64,000 nt of DNA from Isoperla grammatica. Lineage: Eukaryota > Arthropoda > Insecta > Plecoptera > Perlodidae. The notes under the pieces were generated by a model, which was not told where the DNA came from, searched no databases, and saw only the letters and a list, made by a program, of their open reading frames with translations. Both the position numbers and the translations under genes were made by a program. The stretch lies in contig OX246737.1 in assembly GCA_945910005.1 (NCBI GenBank), positions 76,039,665-76,103,664 on the forward strand, in the 5' to 3' direction. Below, one piece after another: positions 54,920 to 64,000 of this stretch. The stretch's first letter is position 1. Each line of letters begins with the position of its first letter.

Positions 54920-55147
54920 TTTTAATTTATATATATATAATATATATATAATATATAGTATATATATAGAACAACGGTTATCGTAAATTTAATAAGTTAT
55001 CATACTATATTTTCATTGTATTTATAATTGTATAATATTCTATATTATAATAAGCTAATAATTTCTACAAATAAATTGATATCTTCAATTTTTCATAAGC
55101 TCACGACCGCATTTTGATTGCTCTCGCCCGTAGTTTGAGAAGCCCTG
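54920..55147 (-). mobile_element. Possible hAT-type terminus and (TA)n tract
   Basis: On the minus strand CAGGGCTTCTCAAACTACGG begins at 55147, a typical hAT-like end. A (TA)n run lies at 54931-54970. A related GGCTTCTCAAATTG on the + strand (55313) and a 43-bp direct repeat (55041-55083 and 55391-55433) suggest two damaged copies. Confidence 0.4.
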
Positions 55148-55860
55148 AAGTAAACGAATGAGTTACATTTTTCCGCAACAGAATTGTACGCCTATCATAT
55201 CAGGAACAGCGTGGGAAACGTGACTGCACTGTATCACACGAGCCAGCTCGCGTACTCCCCTCCCCCCACCACAACAAGCTTCGCTCGCTACACAGACAGG
55301 CAGACGCTAGGACGGCTTCTCAAATTGTTTTCCTCGCTTGGTGAAAAATTCCGCTTTTTTATAATTATATTTATAAAATTGTATATTGTATATTATATAA
55401 TAAGCTAAAAACGTTTACAAATAAATTGATATCACTTGACAAACGTTAGAAATGCTGAAGTCAAATAGATGGAATTTCAATGGGATGGATGCACCATTGC
55501 ACCTGTTTATCTCTGCACAGTCGTTTGAGATTTGGAGTAGGTATGGTGGGAGAAGTGTGTTCGGAGGGAAGGTCATTCGATAGAATCAATACAAAGAGGA
55601 AACCCTTGGAAAAACTTTCAGTCCAGATTTGGCGAACCAGCGTATAAGTGAATAACTTCCAAAATATTTACAGTAAACATCCATCAGCCTAAAAAATCAA
55701 AATTTGGTATTTGGTAATTTTGTTGGAATCATTTTGGGAATCATTTTTACCGAAGTATCATGTGACTGTCTAGAACATTTTCTGACATTTTCAGCTTATT
55801 ACCCTTCCGACGCTACTTACGTGCTTCAGAAGGCTCTCTTTGCTTCGGTTATATGACCCT
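55148..55860. other. Unassigned DNA with a damaged repeat copy
   Basis: Holds the second copy of the 43-bp repeat (55391-55433) and otherwise no recognised gene. Confidence 0.45.
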
Positions 55861-55861
55861 G

Positions 55862-55902
55862 AAGCAATAAAGGATGTTGACCATCCTTTATTGCTTTTTT
55901 TT
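55862..55902. other. Perfect 15-bp hairpin followed by a T run
   Basis: AAGCAATAAAGGATG (55862-55876), loop TTGAC, then the exact complement (55882-55896) and T's to 55902. In form it is like an intrinsic terminator or a small hairpin RNA, but no transcript is known here. Confidence 0.75.
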
Positions 55903-56202
55903 AGGCTTACACTAATCAAAAACTCATAAATACTATTTTTAAAGTCAAAATATCAGTTCGATACCAATTATATGGCGGAATGTACTCATTGTATAAATGT
56001 GACTGTGCTACCCTTAATGCCAACTGAAAATATAGTCATATAGTCAATGAATAGAATAAGTCAATGAATTAGTCAAATGAGAATGAGAATATAGTCAATG
56101 GGCTTGATGAACGCACAGAATAGAATATAAAATAGAATTTTGCAAATTTGTACTTATAACGCACAACTGACCTTAATCACGCCTTAAATAAATGCCTTCT
56201 AT

Positions 56203-56219
56203 AAATCAATCAATCAATT

Positions 56220-56291
<72 letters not shown>
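56203..56291 (+). repeat. (AATC)n tetranucleotide microsatellite
   Basis: About 22 repeats of AATC with one ATTAATC interruption. Confidence 0.97.
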
Positions 56292-57540
56292 TCTCTCAAC
56301 TAACTAACTGCAGACTTGTAACGTTTTGTTTCATCCGAGTGTGTATGTGTGAAAAGTCCCCATTTAGGTAATACACGGTACTGGAAACTGACTCGAGCTA
56401 GCCAAGTCGGAGTTCAATTATCCCTTTAAATGCATTGCAACGTTGAAATGTCTCAACACTGGTTCTAAAAATAGCACAGCGATACGATACAAATTATGAT
56501 ATACACACAGTACCTTGAGCTTACAGACAACATTTCAAGCAACGCATTGGGTGTGACCTTGGGTAATCTTGCCGATACACCGATAGTAAGTTCGACTCGT
56601 TCGCCTGAATTCAATCGAACTACGATCGAACCACCTCTTTGTCTTATAACAGATGGAATCAGGTGAAATAAACTGCAACAAGCGGTTCACTTTTAAATAT
56701 GAATATTATTTTATAAAAGTACCAAATAACACTTTACCGCCAGTACTATCGATTCTAAACGCATTACGATTTGTAAGAGGACTCGAACGAAGGGGGAGGG
56801 GGGGGGGGGGGGGGGGGTGCATAGCCAACCTCCCCCACTGGACAATCAAAATGATTAATTTAATTGCATTAATAGTAGAACCTTTATTATATCGGTCAGC
56901 AGCCAAAGCTGTTGCCAATCGACACAGAATAATGATAAAAAGTAAATAAAAACGAAAATTGAAGTAGGCCTAAACTACATGTTTTTATGTGTGAAATATC
57001 AAAATGATTATACAGAAATAGTGCATACAAATAACTAAAATATATATATACTACAGCTCTAGACTACATTAGTGAACAGACTATTATTCAGGGGGCAATT
57101 AAATTAAGAGAAATATCAAGCTATGATCAAGCCCCTGATATTATTTTTAACTTTCACGAATATACAGATACACGATATAAGATACAAATAATACAGTTTC
57201 ATTACTGTTCATAATTACACTCTCCCGTTTGCCAGGAAAATGATTCAAACTTCATTTTTTCTACACTCATACTAGCTTTTTTATTCCGATTCCGAAACTT
57301 AAGAATTGAAGAATTATTCTAAACATGTTTTTCTGTACTAAAATAGTTGCGTGTTTGAGATGTCAAACCAATACTACTGGTATCGATTTCTCACACTCAA
57401 ATAATTAATTATTTATGCGTGTACTTTGAACAAAATTAACATTTTACATTTTACAGCAAATGTGGACGTAACAAGAACAAACATCGGGCGTCAATGGAGC
57501 GACTGTCTGATACTGTGATACAATATTACGGTAGCTAAGA
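56292..57540. other. Unassigned DNA, no supported gene
   Basis: Contains a poly-G run (about 56791-56817). Open frames on both strands cross the homopolymer and are not convincing. Confidence 0.45.
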
Positions 57541-57543
57541 TTT

Positions 57544-58105
57544 CTCAATTCCAAACCTGTTTATTTTCATTATAGTGCAACGATTCATCCGATTTAAAAA
57601 CGGTTTTCACATTCGTTATCTGCACACCATCGCCGATGTAATTGCAGTAAAATAAAATGATTTCCGAGCGAAACCGTCGCGACGCTCACGACGCCAGGGG
57701 TCAAGGCGTCATTTTTGGCGTCGCGGGAACTAGATAATCCTAGTGATGTATTTAATTCGAAATGATTTTGTTTGAAACATTTTTCTTTCACCATCTTGGT
57801 ACGTGCGTCAACGAGCTGCTAGAATCTCTCAATTCCAAACCTGTTTATTTCCATTATAGTGCAACGGTTCGTCCGATTTAAAAACGGCTTTCACAATCGT
57901 TATCTACACACCATCGCCGATGTAACTGCAGTAAAATAAAATGATTTCCGAGCGAAACCGTCGCGATGCTCACGACGCCCGGGGTCGAGGCGTCATTATT
58001 GGCGTCACGGGAACTAGATAGTCCTAATGACGTACTTAATTGGGAATGGTTTTGTTTGAAACATTTTTCTCTCACTCTCTTAGTACGTACGTCAACAAAC
58101 AGATA
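57544..58105. repeat. 284-bp tandem duplication
   Basis: Copy 1 starts at CTCAATTCCAAACCTG (57544) and copy 2 at 57828. Identity is about 90%. Each copy has a GC-rich core with GACGCC...GGCGTC inverted repeats (for example 57689 and 57704). Each keeps a minus-strand open frame of 65-66 codons (57594-57794 and 57878-58075) sharing GNHFILLQLHRRWC. Confidence 0.85.
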
Positions 58106-59100
58106 ATGTACCCATTTTTAACAATTAATTGTCTAAAAATTATTGTTGCTAGAGAAAAAATGAAAACAAACCTCTAACCGTAATCACTCACTCTGTACGA
58201 TTTTGCAAAATCAGTCCGATCCGTGCATCCAGTCAAGAGATACAGCCGTATGTGTTGGAATGATATTGTCATAAGAAGCCAGTCAAGTCTAGTACTTGCC
58301 TACTCCGACACTTCAGCCGTGTTTTCAAACCAACGTGTAATAATTATTCTCGTTCCAAGATTTTACGTGTATTAAATCGATCATAACTCGGCCAGTTATT
58401 CATCGGGAGTTAAACGGAAGGTGGCAATGGATTTGCATTTACAAGGGCTATTGGTTCCGCACATACAACGAGAGCGAGCGTGACGCGTTCAGCCACACTG
58501 ACACCTAATTGGTCGACCATGTTAAAGGCTCTATCTCAGTGAGGTTTAGAGCTGGAGAGTTGAAGCTTGTTTTATTCGATTTAGAACAACGAATTCTATT
58601 TAGATAATTTGTAGGCGTTTCAAAGGGGTAAGACTAAGGGAAATGTTTATCGAAAGAATGACAACTTTTAACAAATAGATATTCGATCATATCTCGACTA
58701 ATTGTTGATCGGGTGTCAAGTGAAGCTGTATATCTATGTGGGGGCCACTCCCCTCATGACATGGAACATATTATGGGGCTGACTTCGTTCCAAGAAAGAT
58801 AGACCCCTCCCCCTGGAATTATATTTCTGACTAACAGTTCCTGATTGGAAGCAGCGAGACCCAGTACCTGCTTAGCTTATTGTCTAGCCGTGTACGTCAG
58901 TTAGTTATGCTTTTAAAACTCAGTTCGCTTAATAAATGGACGCTGTTAGATTCAAATAAAATCCATAATGTGATATTTTAATAAGTCGATGAAACACCGA
59001 TTAAACTTAACACTAGATTTTTAGCGCCTACGTGTCGACTGCAGCGCTTCTAGTAAAACCTTTAACCGCCTATATCATAAACAAATTAAGATTGGATTGT
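58106..59100. other. Unassigned DNA
   Basis: No gene, RNA or repeat family recognised. Confidence 0.45.
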
Positions 59101-59495
59101 GCATTTAGGGTCGACAGCGTTTGTATCCACATCATGTTAATAAGATTTAATTTAATGGACGGTGATTAATAACAATGATTATAATTTCTGACGATAATAC
59201 AATAACAGAAAAATACCTATTCATTCACAAAAATCGTTTGTGTAAGACCAGAATCTGAGAATACCGAGTGTCGAAGGCTAAGCTAAGCGTTGTGGATTGG
59301 TGGGCATTCAGGCGACGGCCTCGGTTCAGGTCGCAAAGAGAGCCGGGAAAGATATGTGCAGAATGTGAAAGTTGGAAGAGGAAAGACGATGAAGGCTATG
59401 TGAGATGAATAAAGAATTTACCAAATATATGCATTAGAGCCCTGTTGGTGGGCACTGGTCACCACAAGGAGGGGCTCACCTTGACTGCACCGGGC
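59101..59495 (+). repeat. Dispersed ~390-bp repeat, copy 2
   Basis: Near-identical partner of 54481-54878. It ends at CACCGGGC and is followed immediately by the GCGCGAAA-motif cluster, whereas copy 1 is followed by unrelated sequence, so the repeat end is well defined. Confidence 0.92.
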
Positions 59496-59508
59496 GGACC
59501 GTATGCAC

Positions 59509-60090
59509 TAGCGCGAATTTTCAATAGCGCGAAACCCCGTTAGCGCGAAATTCGCTCAGATGAAGTTTCGCGCAAATAAAATTTCGCTTTTCGCCCTTTT
59601 GTCGATTCGCATTTGAGCGAAATTACGTAAGGGCTAACGTGTTTTTCGCGCTAACGTAGTTTCGCGCAACCAGGATTCGCTCTTATGCAGCTACCCGGAA
59701 AATTACTATCGCGAAACGAAGTTAGCGCGAATGACGTTATCGCGCAAACGATATTTCGCGCTAACGAGGTTTCGCGCAAACGCATTTCACGGTTCCGTAG
59801 GTTCGCTCGTATATAGTTTCATGCTTACGTGGTTTCGCTGTTATAAGGTTCCTTGTTTTTCAATTTAGCGAACTTGCAATTGCGCGAAAACTGTTCTTAG
59901 TGACTTTCGCGCAAACGTGGTTTCGCTCAAATAGAGACAGTCGAGTTGCGTTTGCGCGAACTTGCATTTGATCGAAACTTATAAGCGCGAAATGTTGTTT
60001 GAGCGAATTCGCGATAGCGAGGTTTCGCTCTTATGCTGGCGGTCTGGAGCCATGTAAGCGCGAACTTCTATTTGAGTGAAACGCTCCTAG
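59509..60090. repeat. Degenerate GCGCGAAA / TTTCGCGC motif cluster
   Basis: About 580 bp with several dozen occurrences of GCGAAA or TTTCGC cores, often as TAGCGCGAAA, TTTCGCGCTAACG or TTTCGCGCAAACG, at roughly 16-20 bp spacing. Orientation changes in blocks. The separators are mostly A/T-rich words such as CTTATG, CAAATAG and ATTTGA. Confidence 0.85.
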
Positions 60091-60389
60091 CGCTACCTGT
60101 GTGGCGAGTATGAGGACGACGAAGCCCCTGATTGCCACCAAAGCTGGTAACGGTCGAGCACAGGAAGGCCTGTAATGCTTACTACTCAGTAGACGAGTTC
60201 CTTGAGGACGGTTACCTGAATAGCTTAAACATTAGTAATATACTTAGTTCATTTCATATCACAATGTCTAAATCTCTGTTACAGATGCACATGCACCAAT
60301 CTATAACGTGCACCCTGCATTTGTTATTGTTTTTTTAATTGAAAGATACTTGCAAGTTGAGCACAAATTAGAGATCATCTATAGGAACA
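60091..60389. other. Unassigned DNA
   Basis: A short + open frame (60132-60338) has no recognisable domain. Nothing else seen. Confidence 0.4.
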
Positions 60390-60537
60390 ATTACAATTTA
60401 TAAATATTACATGAACAAATTTTTTTAACAACGTTTAATTTTAAACGCACTAAAAAGTAAAAAATAAATTTTCGGCCAACAATTTTTTTTAATTATTAAT
60501 TTTTGCCTCACTCGGAAAATAAAAGCGTTGGCCGCTT
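60390..60537 (-). repeat. Family C interspersed repeat (- copy)
   Basis: Reverse complement matches 2745-2890 through GCCAACGCTTTTATTTTCCG, GAGGCAAAAATTAATAATT and GAAAATTTATTTTTTACTTT. Confidence 0.65.
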
Positions 60538-61744
60538 ACGATATTGACATTATACAGAATAGGGAAGTCTCATCAAAAATAAATATTCCTCAAAGCACCT
60601 AAAAATGGAAGATCATTATCTAAAAATACGGGCGGTATAATTTTTATATCTGAGAAGCGTATATTTCCAATTCTATTAGCATTTTTAAGTTTGAAATTTG
60701 GAACTTCTTGTTCCGAAATTGAAAAACGGCTCTTGACGTCATATGTCATGTAAACAACTGCCTCCTTGAAGTATTGTTAATAATATCAACGATATTAAGT
60801 TGGACATTTTACAATATCTAGGATGCAGTGACTTTACAACAATGTCTTTTATACCACTGTTTTCTTCAGAAAATACATTTTGATACAGTATTTACCAAAA
60901 CGTGTTTACAAAAAATGCAATTATTTAACATATTGTTCTTAATTAATGGTGAGCAGTGTTCATTTAAGGCGGATTCACAATTGAAATAAGAGTTGAAATA
61001 GTGAAATAGCAATAAGGTTTAAGCGAAATGGAACATGCAATAACAATGCTATGGTTCACAAACGTCACACAAAGCTCGAGAATTGAGAAGGTCTACTCCA
61101 GTCGAACCGGATATTATCGTCGTTGTTGTTGTTGTTATTGCCGTCGTCGTCGTCCACGTTAGGTAGGCTTCTTGCAAGCTTGTTTTACAACAATGAAACA
61201 AAGAATCCGTGAAATAGTGAAATAACAACGAAATGGTTCACAACAGTCCCGTAGTACCTTATTTCAACATAGGAGAGCGTTTCAATCGAGCACTTTTCGA
61301 CCGGATCTGACCATGGAGTTATAAGTTGCTGACGCCATAGTCACGGCCTACTCCAAACCTATAGCAGGCCGTGGCCAAATGTGGCTTTGCACTGCGACTT
61401 TTTTCCACTCGCAGCGCCAGCACCGACAAACAACGAGCTGTCAAAATAATCGTTCGTTTCGTTTCCGTGTCCGGAACACCGTTCTAGACAACTAATTTCC
61501 AAAAATAATAACATTGCAACATTATGAAGAAAACGAGGTACGGCAATAGTAACTGCTCACCAGTTAAAACGATTAATGATGGGCAACCAAGTTGCGAACG
61601 TTTTGTATGTTTCTTGTTTGTTTTGAAGATTTGTTTTCAAAATCAGGATATTTTATTGTTTGACAGCTTGATGCAAACCTTGTGTAGAAACTTTACTGCA
61701 ATCAAAATACTATTTGCATGAAAAATCAATATAATTACTAATTT
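60538..61744. other. Unassigned DNA with short trinucleotide runs and a hairpin
   Basis: GTT/GTC trinucleotide runs lie near 61117-61153. CACGGCCT (61342-61349) and AGGCCGTG (61366-61373) form an 8-bp stem. The phrase GTGAAATAG(C/T) recurs (about 60998 and 61211) next to AATGGTTCACA or ATGGTTCACA, perhaps an old repeat. No gene recognised. Confidence 0.5.
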
Positions 61745-62871
61745 ACCAGTTTCCTTAACAGCGCTGCGGCGAGTTTTGGAAGCTCGCATATTACATAGAT
61801 AACATTGAAGACATAGGCAAAAAACCACTTATCTCGCTCTAGCTATGAAAATAATTTTTTTAGCGGGAGACTTATTTGAAGTCGTTTATGGGAACTACAA
61901 TTCTACGTATTTTGAAAGTATTACGAAAAATTTACATGCAGCGATGAGTGAGTTATTGATCGTAAATGATCTTCTTGCGTGTAGCTGCTGCGGGAATCTC
62001 GCCTCTAAGGCGTGACCTTCTGTCGTATGAGCAGGCTGGGCCGTCGCTGATGCGCGTAAGGTCGACTAGCAAGATTTGAGTGAGATCCACATTTCAAACA
62101 AACAAGCCGCGCCAAGAAACCGTTGTACAACTAGCAAATATAAAAATAGAACCTATCAACACGCTCATTGGATCTGATAGATCGGCGAATGGTGTACATC
62201 ACCAAGCAAGTGTATTTTTTTCTTACGGTTGATTTCTTAATATGACAAACTGGTAATATAGCACTGAATTTAACATTCCGTCTCGATATGTTTATAACTT
62301 ATATGTATAATTCATTTTTTAACAAATACTGTATACATACCAGACGTTTGTGAGAAGTTTATAAATAATAAATAATTCCACTTCATTTGTATGATTTACA
62401 AATCCTGAACCTAATATTGCACATTCAAGTCAACTTGACGCGCCGATCTGTCAGATCCAATGAGCGTGTTGATAGGTTATATTTTCATATTTTCTACTTG
62501 TACAACGTTTCTTGGCGCAGCTTGTTCGTTTTAAATGTGGATCTCGCTAGTCGAACTTACGCGCATCAGCGACGGCCCAGCCTGCTCATACGACAGAAGG
62601 TCACGCCTTAGAGGCGAGATTCCCGCAGCAGCCACACGCAAGATGATCATTTACGATCAATAACTCCCTCATCGCTGCATGTAAATTTTTCGTAATACTT
62701 TCAAAATACGTAGAATTGTAGTTCCCATAAACGATTTCAAATAAGTCTCCCGCTAAAAAAATTATTTTCATAGCTAGAGCGAGATAAGTGGTTTTTCGCC
62801 TATGTCTTCAATGTTATCTATGTCATATGCGAGCTTCCAAAACTCGCCGCAGCGCTGTTAATGAAACTGGT
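61745..62871. mobile_element. 1.1-kb foldback element with ~440-bp inverted arms
   Basis: Left arm 61745-62187 and right arm 62441-62871 are inverted copies, roughly 93-95% identical, around a 253-bp unrelated loop. The outer ends are ACCAGTTTC(C/A)TTAACAGCGC. Inside, GGAATCTCGCCTCTAAGGCG and GAGCAGGCTGGGCCGTCGCT pair with their complements. No clear target duplication and no open frame, so it is a foldback/long-TIR non-autonomous element. Confidence 0.9.
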
Positions 62872-64000
62872 CAATTCATTATTACATTAATAACTGATAT
62901 AGGTACTTACTTGAACATAGGCAATATGGGTATCAAAAAAAAGCTGCTATGTTGATTTTAATATCGGTACTCTCATCAGGGTCATGCAAACAAATTTACC
63001 AAGTTTTTTAGGGGGTGGAAAGAAAGGGGGGGGGGATTAATAAATAATATCTTCAAACGTATCAAAGGAAAGCTATTAATACGTTGTTATTAGTAAAAAT
63101 ACTTTTAGTGAGTGATAAAATACAAAATATCCTAGTGTTCGGCTAATGAGGGGGGGGGGGGGGGGGGAGGCGGTAAAACGCGTCCTCATAACTTAATTTT
63201 ACGTCTGTTTTGACACTCATTGTGTCATTGATGTTAATAAGTTTAGCAAAATTGTGTTTTGATTGATAGATAGCTCCATCATATTGGTCTAGACTCTATT
63301 CGCGTTTAAACCCAAAGTGGCTGAACTCTGGCGGACAAATCGAGAACCAGTACAGCCGGGATAGGTTACGGAATGATGGCCGGTATTCGTTGTGGAGAGT
63401 ATGAGCGTTGAGTGAATTTCTCACTCAACGGTATGAGTGAGTTACATGATCATTATTGTCGGGCAGTAAACTTGTTAAGATGGACAATCAATACCTTGTT
63501 GATCTATGCCACAATGTAGCAACCGGCGAGCGAAACAAATATTCTCTCAATACTTACGAAGTGTTTTAAAATCCGAATGCGCGCTTACGCAGTTGCGTAG
63601 GTGTCAAAATGCATGCTGGTATGGTATTCAGTCTAAAAAAAATACACATATTTTTCTATTTTGTGCCCTTAAATAAATCATTTTGTAAAATATATTTCGT
63701 AGATGCTGTGTAAGAAAAAGTGCATAGGTAGTCCTAACATAAATTGACATTTGGGCAGGCCCTACTCACATATTGGAGGGGATTTTTTTTAATTTATAAA
63801 TTTTATAAAAAAAATACTAAATATGCGTAAGGTATATTATGTGTACTTGATGGTTCAACAGAATTGTGACAGTGTATTTGTTGGGGGGTGATGATACAAA
63901 TATAATTCTTAATGTTATTTTAAACCTCCAATACTGAATTCAGCATTATACAGGAAAATTAACCTCAAGTGTAGATTGCGTGCGTGTGGGATGTGGGTGT
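62872..64000. other. Unassigned DNA to the window edge
   Basis: Contains G-runs near 63027-63036 and 63150-63167 and a 10-bp perfect hairpin CGTTGAGTGA/TCACTCAACG (63406-63430, loop ATTTC). No gene recognised. Confidence 0.5.

Noticed and set aside
54497..59495. LTR retrotransposon bounded by the 382-bp direct repeats
   Set aside because: No TG...CA ends, target duplication, primer-binding site, polypurine tract or gag/pol coding sequence. Kept only as a repeat pair with an open question.

Overview
This window looks like repeat-dominated, AT-rich, non-coding DNA from an animal nuclear genome, most likely an invertebrate. A weak arthropod leaning rests on a tRNA-headed SINE and on the style of a non-LTR retrotransposon 3' end. 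Both are recalled resemblances, not searches. There are no bacterial-style genes or operons. The only convincing coding sequence is a 5'-truncated R4/Dong-like non-LTR retrotransposon (47119-48675). One short possible host first exon lies at 49538-49610.

Layout. (1) 1-5800 holds interspersed families. Family A is built of modules that end in splice-like GTAAGT...TTTTTGTAG signals. Families B and C and a 242-bp MITE with long terminal inverted repeats (TIRs) are also here. (2) 6640-7105 is a TGATCA-rich lead-in with three GGTGTG...CACACC hairpins spaced about 147 bp apart. (3) 7106-43091 is one giant head-to-tail satellite array of two monomer types (47 and 49 bp), about 33.3 kb and roughly 690 monomers. 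It has nested higher-order duplications of 96, 381, 669, about 1731, 5051 and about 3000-3470 bp. It is interrupted by only two foreign insertions: a 423-bp hAT-type MITE (7525-7947) with a perfect 8-bp target duplication, and a 2248-bp unclassified DNA element (14258-16505) with CCC-starting TIRs and dense AGGAGGT subterminal repeats. (4) 43690-46640 carries families B and A again, mostly in the opposite orientation to the left flank, so the array sits between large inverted copies of the same families. (5) 46650-49040 is a (TAA)n tract with the truncated R4/Dong-like element directly against it. (6) 49200-64000 is mixed: the possible first exon, GAGGAC-rich sequence with a 24-bp perfect palindrome, a long (TTA)n tract, a 79-bp minisatellite, hAT-like MITEs, a tRNA-Ser/Leu-headed SINE, a nearly identical direct-repeat pair 4.6 kb apart, a 284-bp tandem duplication, an unusual cluster of TTTCGCGC/GCGCGAAA motifs, and a 1.1-kb foldback element with arms of about 440 bp.

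Most long open frames here are periodicity artefacts. The 47+49-bp dimer is 96 bp, a multiple of three, so the satellite is open for long stretches on the minus strand. Microsatellites give the poly-Leu, poly-Tyr, poly-Asn, Cys-Val and His-Thr frames. The best candidates for something undescribed are the satellite with its higher-order structure and inverted flanks, the 2.25-kb AGGAGGT element, the splice-signal-bearing family A modules and the GCGCGAAA cluster. All calls come from reading the sequence without database searches.
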